34,876 nt of DNA from positions 282,236-317,111 of the forward strand of contig BMAT01006351.1 of assembly GCA_019649035.1 (NCBI GenBank), in the 5' to 3' direction. The position numbers were made by a program, and so were the translations under genes. Origin of the DNA: Elysia marginata (Eukaryota; Mollusca; Gastropoda; Plakobranchidae). Numbering within the stretch: the stretch's first letter is position 1; every line of letters begins with the position of its first letter. Under the pieces are notes generated by a model. That model was not told the DNA's origin. It searched no databases and saw only the letters and a list, made by a program, of their open reading frames with translations. Positions 10,301 through 21,107 of the stretch are shown here, piece after piece.

Positions 10301-13300
10301 TTTGTTGAGTTTCAGTGAACTTGATTTTGTTTTTGTGTAGAAGTTTTATGGGGACTTGCACATCCAGTGGAAACCCCTAAAATTGAAGATCCGAGCTTTC
10401 CCTAATTCAAAGTTTTCTACAAATAAGGTTTCTTTTTCCTCTTTGGCTTTCTCAGATTTGATCTCATCATTTCAAGTTCACAAGGTTTAATTCTCTTAAT
10501 TCCACATAACATGGAGAACTGCAGAGGGTTTCCCTTCTCAATCCTAAAAGGTTTACTTCTCTAAGTCTGAAGTATGAAACACTTAAGATAAATAATAACT
10601 ACACAAAGTTGACACCCTAGAACCACACAGAGGTGTTAATGGATCATTGAATCAGTTAGTTTTTTAAATGCATGCCAAAAAAAAGGAGAAGTAGCTATTA
10701 AAAAATTCTTATTCTTTAAGCACAATTTGAATTCTCTCAATTCAAAGTTTATCTCTATTCCCAAGAGACTCATAATATGAGCTTCCCACTGTGACTCGAT
10801 TTTACACCTAAGTTGATTTTCTAGGAAATCAGCTTAAGCAGAGTTCACTGAGCCTATATTAATTTGTCACAACTGGACACAATTTCCTCAACAAACCCCG
10901 CCTCTGTGGCCTAACGGTAAGACACTCGCTCAGAGATTGGGAGGTGCGTGGTTTGATCCTCAACCAGGTCAAACCAAGGACTTTAAAATTGGTATAAGCA
11001 GCTGATCCACCTAGTGTCCAGCATTATGGATTAAGTGTTAGGTCTCATCGGCCCGGTGTCAGAATGTGTCCGGGTGTGGTGTACACAAATGCTACTTACA
11101 TCACAGTGTGGCAGCATGCTTTCAATTGTCCACAGCGCCGTCCCTAATATAACCTCAAAGTTGACTGAGACATTAAAATTCAAACAACCAACCAACCTTC
11201 CTCAGCAAAAAATTTTAGAAATCAATTCTTTTGTCCACAGCAGATTATGCCTGGCTAATCTTATTTGTGTAACACGACTTAAAGATAGGCTGTCCAGCTG
11301 ATTATTTAGTAATATCAAACAATGGGAAATTGCTCCCATCAGGAGCTATAAATTCCTATGAGGAAAATATTGATTTCAAATTTGTTTCAGCTATAAAAAA
11401 GATATAATACCTTTGAGAGAGGCGGGATCTGGCTTTTTCAAATCATTCTCATCAAGAAGTTCATCTTCATCAACAAGGTCCACATCATCATCCATCAAAT
11501 CTGTAGAGTTCAGGCTCCACACTTTTGCAACATTAGAATCCACTTTTGTACTTACTGATGAGATAACATTTGAAGAAAAAAGATCACTATCTCCAAAGCA
11601 GAAATGCAATTGGTTTATGTACAAAAAAGCAGGACAATTTTAATACCTCTATAAGGTGGGGCTTTACACAGGATAATCAAAAAGCTGCCCTCATAGACTC
11701 TTAAATTTAAATAGATCACTTAAAAACAGATACAACTTTGTACTAGGGTCTAAACAGCTACACATTTCAGAGGAAGTGTTAAACTTTTTATGAATCTTAG
11801 CTTTGCAGGGTTTTTTTTAACACTTAAGAGTTAATTTTTTTTTCAAAATTTCCTGAAACTTATTTGAGAAAACGGAAATCCTGCAGAGATTTGGAAACTT
11901 GCATCCTTGTTTAATGGTGATATGCTGTAAACAAAGCAACCACCTTGTATAGACTGTTTGCTTTCTAATAAAAAGGAATATAACAAAGCAAGTAAATATT
12001 GCTACAAACCACTAGTAGAGGACGAGTAAGATTGAACACTTCTGTTTTCCTTGCAAATAAAACAAGCTAACAACAAAGTAAACACTTCTTAATGGCTGAC
12101 ATTCAATTTTTTTCAGAGCAATCCATATTTAGAAATATAATAAGACTAAATCTGTAAAGAACCTCGGCTTATTTTTTTAATACAGACCTATCTATGAAAA
12201 AAAAATAAAACCCACATAAATCGTGCCATCAAAATTTTGTATTTAGAAAAAAGAAAAATAAGTAAGATTCCCATTTTCTAAAATCAGATAATACTGCCTT
12301 TATTAGTGAATGTGTTGGTTTTGTCTAAAATGTATAACTGCAACACTTTCTTTATTAGTGTTTCAAAAGATCTTATAATAATATAAATGGTCTACACAAA
12401 GTTCAAAATAAGGCTGCAACACTGATTTTGAGAAAGGATAAGCGCCCACCTCTTTTGAGCTGATTGCACTGGTTCAAACAAAGAAAAGAATAATCTATAA
12501 AACCTATACTTTGGTATTTAAAAGTATGGAATCTAAAGGACCTGTTTACATTCAAGATCTTTTAGAAGTATAAACTCTTAAGGTATGAATCCGGGAGAGA
12601 TGCTTAAGATCAAGTGCAGACGCGATCCTTCTGATAAAGCCTCAAGTCCCCAGTAAAATCGGACAGAGATTTCTCTCTTTTTTTTTCAACTTTTTTTTTA
12701 GCTTTGAAAGACATATTTTTTCACCTTGGAAATTAAGGTGAACCACCTTGGTTCTAAAACACCTAGAACTTGCTCACAGCAGGGTTTGGCCCTTTAAAAA
12801 TGTAATTTATTATCATTCATTTATTACTTTGTTTTCCCTTTTTCCAACTATCTACCTACAATCATTTTAGGGCCCGAAGTCACAACACTGTAGTAAATTT
12901 AGACGCCCGTCTAAATCGTTTTAGTCGTGACGTTACACTAGTTATGAATTCACAACACACGACTTGCGCTAGACGGTGCGTAAAGTAGTGACTAACTTAC
13001 ACGGCTGTGATAAGTCGTGTAACTCGTGACTTAGCTATGTAAACAAGCAACGGCGACTGATGCGGCTCGATCATGAAGTCCATGGGCTTGATTACAAGCG
13101 GTGGGTTGTTAGTTTCTTGGTAAAAAAAAACAACAAACCCTTAACCACTTCGACGGCCTTAACAATAAGAATCTTGAGGGAAAACAGTTGATAAACAAAC
13201 AACAGTCAGAATAATCAGCGATGTCCTGAATAGACTAGTTAAAGCAACAAAGAAAAATGAACCAACAACAGCTACAATAAAACTAGTTGCTCTGGAGATA

Positions 13301-16300
13301 CCCTTTTAGTTCAATTTTCCCATTTCTCTCGGCATTCAACTTGAAAAAAAATCACAGGTTTGCCGCCCGGCGAAGTAAGAAGGCTCTTTCGCATGTCTAT
13401 GTTAAATCGGGCTCTTTCTAGCCGGGGTGTGAATTTCACGTGCCCACATGAGGCTGGCAGTCAGGCGTCACGGTCTACCGCACACGCGCCAAGCCGATGA
13501 ACCATGGAAACGAAAGGGAAAAGTAACAGGAACTGGTTTTGCGCATGTGCGATGGCTCTTGCTCCCGTTAACGAGGGTAAAACAAACTATAAGTCTGAAG
13601 TAGCTAGAAGGGGGGCTGCGTTACTGTTGTGAATGCGGGGTTAAAGTCTGACTTTAAACACCGTCTTGCTACTTCACAACTAAGCTTACTTCAGACGTAC
13701 GCTACTACAATGTTGTGACTTCGGGCCTAGATCTCTTAACCTACTACGTACAATAAAATATGTAGAGGTCTTCAGTTTTTTGTTTAAATCATAGATCTGA
13801 ATTTAAATTAAAAACCAATCCAACAAGATTCATTGAAACATAATTATGCCTATATTCTGTTTATTATTAACAGATAACTTAGTCAATAATACTGCCGTGG
13901 ACAAATGAAATGCAGTATCTCTCATGTGGTTTACAATGCAGATACTGCTTTTTGTTTGTCCAGTGCAGAATAGTCATGCCACTCCTCAAAATGGAAAATC
14001 AGTATAATTGATCTAAAAAATAAGTATTCAGGGTTTAAAAATCTGTATGACCATGTACCAGTACTGGCAAACCCTGGCACTTTTTTTTAGTAAAAACACT
14101 AGCACTGAATTTAAATTGTAAAAAAAGGAAACAAAAATGTATAACACTTAAAAAACTCCCGATCTCCATGTAATAATACAGTAGCCTTAGTGTAAAGTAT
14201 TTTGGTACATGTACTAGTAAAGTTATTTTCAGATTATTAAAAAAATTGACAGAAAGCTGGAAATTAATTCTTTGAAGTTTGGCTCATTGTGTGATAGTTC
14301 CAAATCCAATGCCACAAAAATCAGTATTTTGTAATAAAAATCATAAAACCAGTATTTTCTAACATTTTTGCCAAAAAATCTGTATAATACTGATTTAATC
14401 TGTATAAATGGCAGGTCTGTTTAAAATAGTCTATTAAATAAAAACCAAAACAAACCTGGAGCTTTTGGTTTGAAAGGAAGCCTGAGTTGAGAAGAAGAGC
14501 CAACTTCATAGGCTGGTTTCTTTCCCGTCACTCTGTACAGGGCTACAGCTTCACTAAACTCTGGCCTCTGCTTCAGCTCTGTTTTTTCCTCATCATTTAA
14601 TGACACCTCAGATGGCTGTGAGAAAAAATTTATTGAGTGAATTTAAAATTAAGAGATCAAGTTTTGCAGACAATTCTATAGCCATGCAAAAAAAAAAACA
14701 AAACTAAGATAAAGTCTCCCCATGGTCCAAAGTACAAAACGTTACTTTAATTTTATCCAATTGCAGAAGGTCTATGTCAATAACCAGGCAAGAGGAAAGG
14801 TAAAAAAAAGTACATTTTTGACAAACTCTGGCAAAAAGAAAAATAAACATTTAAATTAACTGCTGTTCAAGTGCTGAAGCAATAAGTTCTGACAGATTTT
14901 AAACAAATGTCTCACATTCTGTCCAAATAAGTCGTAAGTCGATTGGCTTAGTTTGGAGATATAGGCTTTCAAAGTTTAGTGGGTGTTCAGAAGTCAAAAT
15001 TTTTTTAATGTTAGATGCTGTTGCTAAAACCATTTCTAGACAGTTTTCACACCTAATTGATGTTCAAATTTCATTTTTTTAGGGGTTTAATTTTAATTGG
15101 TATGATTGCTAAGGCCTCAATACCTTTATAGTCGTCTAAACTTTAAATGCTGTTTTCATCCCTTTCTAGGTTTCACAAGCCCTAACCCTGCCGACTTCAA
15201 ATGACTAAATTTCATACACAAGCATGATACTATTGATAGAGCTTTTCTGTTTGTTGCAAGTAGAAAATAAGAAAAATAAGCTTTAACCATACCAATATCT
15301 GACTAACTTTCGATTTTGACTTAAGACTCATTTGGAGTGGTTGCGAGACATTTAAATGAATTGACGTTCAAAAATTGAAGCAATAAGTTCTGACAGATTT
15401 TAAACATATTTTTTGTAAAACTTCACACCCTCCGTTACTCACTCAAGACTTATTTGGAACCTGTAAGGGATTCACACTCTCTTTTTATATTCAACAGGTC
15501 TGATTGCCTGTTCACCTGAACGGAAAAGACACTTAAAGTGCAAGTTTCAGAACAAAAAAAAAAAACAAAACAAAACAAAAAAAAACCTACACAAATAAAT
15601 AGTAGGGTTTAAAATGCGACCTCTTTTACTAAGACGAAATACATCTACCTACTGAACTACCACTCCAAATTTTGATTGAGCGGTCCCTCTCTACTTCTCA
15701 ATTTAAACATTGATCTATACATTCATCTACCTACATGTATTTTCCTTCCTATCTATTCACCTATCTTTAAAGGGCTAAATTTTAGGCTGAATTCAGCCTG
15801 AAGGCTGACGATTCCTGACTCTGATCTTTCTATTTAAAAATATTAACGGCACCCCTTCTTTGTTGCCTCCTGGCCCTATTCCTTCAAATAAAAGTGAAGT
15901 TCCCCATACTGGAGACCAGAGTAAGGGAATAAGGATCAGGGTCTTTACTTTTCAGGCACACAGCATTGTGAGATAGTTTGCCATCGCCTCCCTTGCCATT
16001 ACTTTCCTTTTGCCAAGTCTTAAGAGACCTAACTACCCATTCAGTACTGGGTGGCCATAGGGGAGCAAATCAAAGTTTCCCATGGACTGAGCATCAAACC
16101 CCTGAGCCCCTCAAACAGCGGTCAGTCACCCTACCTAAAGCACCATTGCTCACCCCATCCTTCACCTACCTCCTACTAAACCTCTTATTTGGTTACTTGT
16201 ATCACATTTATAAACTATTTCTAAAAAATTATCATCTCCTCTCTTAAACCATTTTTGCCATCTGCTTCACTCTTTAAATTTGAGACTGATACACTTGCCA

Positions 16301-17951
16301 ATTAATAGACTTCCCATTTTGTTTTAGAATCAAGATCTTGAATCAGCAAACAAATGCAAATTTTAAATCGAGATTCTAGTAGTACTAAAAATTACCTTTA
16401 TAATTAGTAGTAGGGATATTATATTATTGCCATCTACAAATCCAAAAAGCTCACCATACAAATATTACAATCTGCAGATTTCTCAGATATTCTGACTGAA
16501 AATAATTTGTAACATGGTTATGAAGCTGTCAGCCTTGCTGTTCAAATGACCGAGAACCTAGGTCAAAACTGCGCTGACTTTAACTAGAACCCACCATGGA
16601 ACAATATCTAGTTGACTCAGTTCAAGCCTAGACATTCCAGCAAAGAGAATGATAGCCTAGGCCGGGACCTTAGGCTACATAAGCCACGCAGCTTAACGTG
16701 GAATAAATATAGATCTTGGTATAATTTTTCTTAAAATACATCTTTATTAAAATTCATTTATGGCAGCTTGTGATTTGAAGGTATGTGGCATGTCATACAA
16801 CATATTGACCGTGGAATAAGCAGTTAGGAAGACAGAGCATTATTTTTATAACATACGTAACAATACACACCTCACAAATGTCTATAAAGCCTGAAAGCTT
16901 GAGCTGAGACACCAGCTGGTCTTTCGTCCTCACATTACTTTGAGGTTCTGTTGAAGTGAGAGCCAATTCCTGCATATACAGTGTTCCACTTGATTTCAGG
17001 ACGCGACACAGCTCTCCCAAAATCTCAGTTGTGTGTTTGGTTTCCAAAGGATTTACAAGGCCCGAGACAACAACATCAAAATGTGAGTTCGGATGAGCAG
17101 CTAGCAAAAAAAAATAAAAAAATTAAGCCTTATCACCGATTAGAATAAGTAAATCCCAAAGAACTAAGAAAAAGTGTTGATTTAAAAAAATTTAATATCT
17201 GCAAAAATATTATAATTTTAATATTATATAAATACAAAATGGGATTTCCACAAGGGATTGACTTTAAGCTAAAAAGAGTTTGTCTAAAAGGTCACAACTT
17301 TTCAGATCAAATTGCACTGCATTGTTCACAAACCATCATGATGATCAATGAACGGTATTAATTATCACTCTTAATGATGGTAAAGGATAAAAGTAAAACC
17401 ATAAAATATTTTTTGCCCAAGTACATAAAGTGAATAGTATAAATTGTAAAGTAAAATTTTATTTGAAACTGTCAGAAGTCCTGATTTGATATCAAGCCCC
17501 TTTCAGACCAACTAAAACTAGAAGCTTAATTCTTTTGGCAGCAAAAAAAATTGCACTTCAAAATATTTTTGGCAAGATGTATCACTGAGGCTTAACATAG
17601 GGTTATTTGGTCTTTTATTACTTTTTTCTACCACCCATACAGCATTTGCAAAATTTCAATTGATTTTTAGCGTTCCATTTTCCAACATTTTAAAGCTAAG
17701 ATAAAGCTTTGATTTTCTAAACATCTTGATACTTTCAAAAAGCAAGAAAAATGACTCACAAAGGAGAAGCCTGTCAATATGTTCCAACTGTATACGCCCT
17801 TCGCCTCCTTTCACTTTTTCTAAGATTGTGCTCGCAACATTCTGCATATTTGCAGACATCTGGGAACCTGCCCAAAGCAGGAGCACTTTTGTGCCCGAAG
17901 CAAGATCTATTCCATTAAGACCAGGCATGATGACTTTTTGCGATGTGGATA
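7306..17951 (-). CDS. CIAPIN1: Anamorsin (CIAPIN1), complete six-exon coding region
   Basis: Anamorsin is the cytosolic electron-transfer partner of the diflavin reductase NDOR1 and supports Fe-S protein assembly; it is the homologue of yeast Dre2. Coding exons, in transcript order, are 17928-17760 (exon from 17951), 17100-16871, 14615-14456, 11554-11411, 8839-8718 and 7419-7306. All have AG/GT borders and matching phases, giving 312 residues, the same length as the human protein as I recall it. Residues 1 to about 165 form the methyltransferase-like domain ([33 protein letters not shown]). A linker carries the conserved VWSLNSTDL and [17 protein letters not shown]. The N-terminal Fe-S motif has C237, C245, C248 and C250; the C-terminal CX2CX7CX2C motif has C273, C276, C284 and C287. 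The last intron splits that second motif. The start at 17928 follows a 23-nt untranslated stretch after an acceptor, so at least one noncoding exon lies upstream. No disabling change is visible. Confidence 0.95.
7420..8717 (-). other. CIAPIN1 last intron, nothing recognised
   Basis: This intron separates the two halves of the C-terminal cysteine motif. It begins with GTAAGA on the transcript strand and ends in a long pyrimidine tract plus CAG. I see no mobile element or RNA gene in it. Confidence 0.7.
8840..10270 (-). other. Left part of CIAPIN1 intron: no gene, CTAGATCTAG motifs
   Basis: This intronic sequence lies between exons 8718-8839 and 11411-11554. A GAGGGC-rich short repeat run occurs at about 9248-9300. 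AGATCTAGATCT-like palindromic motifs lie near 9779-9793 and 9908-9923. The 64-residue open frames at 8941 and 9754 show no family resemblance and are probably chance. Confidence 0.5.
10272..10849. mobile_element. Inverted-repeat element, about 580 bp, pogo-like ends
   Basis: The left end, CAGTCAACTCTGCTTAAG at 10272, matches the reverse complement of the right end, CTTAAGCAGAGTTCACTG at 10832-10849, with one mismatch over 18 positions. The CAGT start fits pogo/Tc1-type ends, but no TA duplication is seen (CT on the left, AG on the right). A further pogo-like CAGTGGAAACCCCT at about 10365 and several AATTCAAAGTTT-type internal repeats suggest either a composite or a second MITE nested inside. 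There is no transposase coding. Confidence 0.55.
10896..11197 (+). mobile_element. tRNA-derived SINE, 302 bp, with target-site duplication
   Basis: The 5' part resembles a tRNA gene with an A-box (TGGCCTAACGGT at about 10907) and a B-box (GGTTTGATCCT at about 10950), the internal RNA polymerase III promoter. The arms do not pair well enough for a functional tRNA. The unrelated body ends in a (CAAC)n tail: CAAACAACCAACCAACC. Flanking copies of TTCCTCARCAAA (10884-10895 and 11198-11209, one mismatch) are a target-site duplication. It lies in a CIAPIN1 intron, antisense to that gene. Confidence 0.88.
12375..12690 (+). mobile_element. CR1/L2-like LINE fragment, inactivated
   Basis: Conceptual translation of the plus strand, across frame changes and stops, recovers reverse-transcriptase C-terminal blocks in the correct order. 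The first is [14 protein letters not shown]; then [16 protein letters not shown] and [10 protein letters not shown]; then [20 protein letters not shown], which continues as QRFLS. The last block corresponds to the LRSEKKNLL...KTYGDRAF region of the fragment at 3597, so the two belong to related families, but this copy is more decayed. No 3' tail is evident. It lies within the CIAPIN1 intron between 11554 and 14456. Confidence 0.7.
12868..13730. mobile_element. 857-bp TIR DNA element (Harbinger-like?), non-autonomous
   Basis: The body runs from 12871 to 13727. The first 25 bases and the reverse complement of the last 25 agree at 24 positions, beginning GGCCCGAAGTCACAACA. TAG flanks both ends (12868-12870 and 13728-13730), giving a 3-bp target duplication. 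The GG start and 3-bp duplication fit the PIF/Harbinger superfamily, although Harbinger usually targets TWA. The interior is clearly more GC- and CpG-rich than the surrounding intron and contains many short repeats of the AGTCGTGAC/TAAGTCGTGT kind near the left end. No transposase frame is present, so it would depend on an enzyme supplied elsewhere. Confidence 0.75.
13731..14455 (-). other. CIAPIN1 intron, nothing firm
   Basis: AT-rich intronic sequence. Short AATCAGTATTTT and AATCTGTATAA-like strings recur between 13998 and 14405 and could be a degraded repeat. No boundaries can be set. Confidence 0.4.
14846..15480 (+). mobile_element. Terminal-inverted-repeat element with flanking direct repeats (copy 1)
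   Basis: The start, AAATGTCTCACATTCTGTCC at about 14906, continues into AAATAAGTCGTAAGTC. Its reverse complement closely resembles the sequence GACTTAAGACTCATTTGGA followed by GGTTGCGAGACATTT, ending at about 15355, so the unit has diverged terminal inverted repeats. Outside these ends, a direct repeat containing TGAAGCAATAAGTTCTGACA occurs at 14876 and again about 502 bp later at 15377. A further partial end follows at 15425-15480. A collinear diverged copy lies in inverse orientation near 31.04-31.43 kb. No coding is visible. I do not recognise the family. Confidence 0.6.
15540..15590 (+). repeat. A-rich tract
   Basis: A-tracts with scattered C residues (AAAACAAAAC-type) inside a CIAPIN1 intron. 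It may be an old poly(A) tail, but no element body is identifiable upstream. Confidence 0.6.
15853..16165 (-). mobile_element. Probable tRNA-derived SINE
   Basis: Read on the minus strand, the segment begins with a tRNA-like head. A GGTGAGCAATGG-like A-box and a GGGTTTGATGC-like B-box at about 16092-16102 are followed by a GC-richer body that ends near 15853. Composition differs clearly from the AT-rich intron. No target-site duplication was found, and the right-hand end is uncertain. The 89-residue plus-strand frame at 15978-16247 across this segment resembles no protein family and is treated as non-coding. Confidence 0.4.
16166..16870 (-). other. CIAPIN1 intron, nothing recognised
   Basis: Intronic sequence upstream (on the plus strand) of coding exon 16871-17100. 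I see no element or RNA gene. Confidence 0.6.
17101..17759 (-). other. CIAPIN1 first coding intron, nothing recognised
   Basis: This 659-bp intron begins GTGAGT and ends TTTTTTTGCTAG on the transcript strand. It interrupts a serine codon (T|CT) at residue 57. No repeats of note. Confidence 0.85.
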
Positions 17952-19465
17952 CTGAAAAAACAATGAAAAATCCATTAAATTTTAAAAAGTAAATTCACAA
18001 TGACATATATCAATTATAGAGCACTTTATAACTAGATCAGAACACAATCATTTGAGATTTATATTTTTTGTAAACCACCTGCCACTAAATGTATCCCCTA
18101 CTCCACCCCAAACTACTTGCCACTGCCAGGAACAGGATAGCCAAGGTAGGCCTAGATATACTACTTCTCTCAACTGCTAATTTCATACCTTTAAAGCCTT
18201 TCAATCATTAGATATGAAGAGCTAAGTGTCTAATTATGTCATTTGTCATTGTTTGAAAATAGTGACAAATGAAATTGCCTTTTAGTAGGCACTCTAAACT
18301 AAAATTTAATTTTAAATTTTGACTGTTTTAAGCTTTTAGTTTTAGTTTTCAGTCCCTACATGAATTTGAAATAAGCTAGTCTTTGCTGGTGAAATTCAGA
18401 GTTAGTGTATTGTCTTACTCTTAGCATCCAGGCCTGTATAGTGGGCTTCTTTAATACTGTCATGGTGAATGAGGCTAGCTGAAAATTTGCTTGCTTCTGA
18501 GGTATGCAAGGGTGATTGTGAACTTGTTACATGTATAATTACATGTTATTTATGTCACAGCAAGGGTTCTTCATCTGAATCTGGCTTGTTTTCAGTCCTC
18601 AGTCATTTTACTACTTGTTGAAGAGTACTCTTGGTCTCTTGCTCAAGAAGGCTCAAGCCTACATCTGACTTGTTGAACAATGTTATTTAGTTGATATAGT
18701 TGTTCAAATTCATGTGAGTATGTTTTTTTGTTACAAAATAATATGAGAAACAAGACCTAAAGAAGCAACCACTATGAGTATGAAGAAAACAACAACCACA
18801 ATATTAGTAACAGTAGTAGCAATGGTAATATTGATAACAGCAATATCAACATGTTACAACTTAAAATATGCGATAACAATCACATTTCTCCCATTATTCT
18901 ATTCAATTGTACTCTATCATTCATAATAATTTATTATTTAATGGTATATATAACTAGTTATGACGATCAGTTAAATTACTGGAAAAGAAAAAGACGTATC
19001 TGATTATCCTACTATTACAGTCAGGCCAGCTAAATTGGGAAATTTAATTGCGAAATAAGGAAAAACCTCAAGTTTAAGAGCAGAATTTTTTTCTACCCAA
19101 AGTCATGTGACTTAAATCAAGATTACAATTTTTAATGGGAAAAAAACTCCAGATGTCAGCTTTCATTTCAAAATAAAATGTTCATGGTACTGGTAGATTA
19201 TTTGCAACATTTACACCTAAAAGATGCATCAGATGTTATGAATAAATAAAAAAAACTTAAAAAGCGATATTAAACTGTTTTTTAAGATGCAGCAAAATCT
19301 ACATATCCTGCTGTGGACTTCACGGTTCAGTTCATTCAAGGTGGATATTGAAAGAGCTATTAAGAGATAGGTAACAGATATGGTGTGAAAAATACAATTA
19401 TTCAAACAGGAAAGGGTGTGATTTTTGTTTGTCTCTTATTCATAAGACTTTGTAGGTTTTAAGCC
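17952..19465 (-). other. 5' intron of CIAPIN1, left part
   Basis: No gene is visible. A degenerate AAC/AGT trinucleotide-rich stretch occurs at about 18788-18855 (AACAACAACC, AGTAACAGTAGTAGC). The remainder is AT-rich and unremarkable. Confidence 0.5.
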
Positions 19466-19691
19466 CATAGATAGCTAGGATAGCCAGTAGGTATGACCAT
19501 TAAAAGTATCCTAGATCTAGAGCTTCACTGACTGATTTCCAATGTAAAAGATAGCCAGCAAAAACAAAATAGAGTCGGGCATAGATAGCTAGGATAGCCA
19601 GTAGGTATGACCATTAAAAGTATCCTAGATCTAGAGCTTCAGTGACTGATTTCCAATGTAAAAGATAGCCAGCAAAAACAAAATAGAGTCG
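19466..19691 (+). repeat. 114-bp tandem duplication
   Basis: The segment beginning CATAGATAGCTAGGATAGCC at 19466 is repeated from 19580 with a period of 114 bp. I see one clear mismatch inside (CACTGACTG versus CAGTGACTG) and small differences at the junction, so the duplication is recent. Each copy contains CTAGATCTAGAG. It lies in the 5' intron of CIAPIN1 and has no coding content. Confidence 0.9.
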
Positions 19692-21100
19692 ATTTGTCTA
19701 TTGCTGATACACTAAAAGTGCTTGAAGCACTTGAGATTCCAGGAGCATTAACAATATGAAAGTTGCTGAACAATTTAAGCACACTTGTTACACTTGTATT
19801 ATCTAATCCCGATACAGGTGATGGGCTAGGAAGATTCAACCATTTGACTGACAGTTTGTCAAAGGCCCAGTTTGTCACATGCCCACATTAAAGAACTTAC
19901 CATGACTAGGCCAGCATGATATCCAAAAGAGTGAATGAATGATTGAAAGATTGTATTTGTGTAAATTGAAAATTATTTTCCAATTATTAGTACTGAAATA
20001 ATGTTCATTAAAATTTACAGAGTAATTTGCTTTGATTATAGCGTGCAAAAAGAAAGAAACATTGAACAATGCAAGCTGAATTGACATCTTACAGTTATAC
20101 TTATAGGGACTCTACACCGCCAATTTGAAGATGGAGAATAAAAAAAGATCTTGCTTGACAACCAAAGTTAGCACTTTTGACATTCATCAATACTCAATAC
20201 TAAAATAAAAAAGCAAAAAAAAAAAAAAAGACTGAGTAGATTACTTCCTGAGTTTTCTTTTAAAAAATTTAAGACATTCCTTTACAGATCAATTTGTGTG
20301 AAAAAACATGTTTAATGCAACTGGAAGTAATGAGAAGAGCTTGCAACATAAGTTATCTTCTAAAGACCATTAAAATTTATTAATTTATGGGGACAACAAA
20401 GAAATAGGTGGTTCGACAACATTCAAAGAATGGGTGTACTGCTGTACATGATCCTGTCTTTTTGGTACAGGCCTACTAGGCTACAGTCTGTGACAAACTG
20501 AGCCTTTCACCTTTTCACATCGCACACTCCCACTCCCAGACTCTATTATTCCCTATCTACGCCTGGGCAGCCCTTCCATTATTCCCTGCAAACGCAGTGT
20601 TTTAGTGCATTTTCAAAAAATCATATAAAATCACACTAGAATAATGTATTTGGTATGTATAGAAAGCTAATTTTATGATCTGTAAGAAAAACACACTTTT
20701 CCACCAACAAACATCCTATTTTGTTACCGTAAACAAACCTCTGGCATTGCGAGCAGCCGTTTTGAGAAGTGAAAGTACAACGGTTATGGACAAAGCTACA
20801 TCTAGATCGTGTCAAAAAAAATTATTAAAAAATAAATAAAGTGTCGTAATACCACAAAATATTTGAGAACAAAGCAAAAAATGGTTACGGCAAAAAATTT
20901 TTAATTAAAGTGGGTGCTCTAAATATGTACAGCAAAAGATGAAAAAAAATGTGAAACTCAGTGATCGTTCTAGTAACGTGGGGTGGCTTGAAAGGTGTTA
21001 AGTTCAAAGCGGATCATTCGTGGAAAGCGGTGCGTCAAGAGGAAACAATTTGCGACCGCATTTCCCGAAAGCGGGGTGATGGCTAAAGGTTAAAGCTTAA
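19692..21100 (-). other. 5' intron of CIAPIN1, middle part
   Basis: No gene is recognised. An A-tract lies at 20216-20229. ACAGTCTGTGACAAACTGAG at about 20483 resembles the minisatellite unit at 21.1 kb, suggesting a detached copy. The open frames at 19639-19878 and 19875-20087 (minus) match no family. Confidence 0.45.
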
Positions 21101-21107
21101 AATGGGC

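Noticed and set aside
10896-10970. Functional tRNA gene
   Set aside because: A- and B-boxes are present, but the acceptor and other stems do not pair convincingly, and the segment is the head of a 302-bp SINE with target duplication.
11413-11643. 76-residue plus-strand frame rich in serine
   Set aside because: It is the antisense of the CIAPIN1 exon at 11411-11554, whose minus-strand translation matches anamorsin.
14031-14420. Possible repeat built of AATCAGTATTTT-like strings
   Set aside because: Boundaries and period could not be defined, and AT-rich composition makes chance similarity likely.
15978-16247. 89-residue plus-strand frame
   Set aside because: It lies over a probable SINE in reverse orientation and shows no protein-family resemblance.
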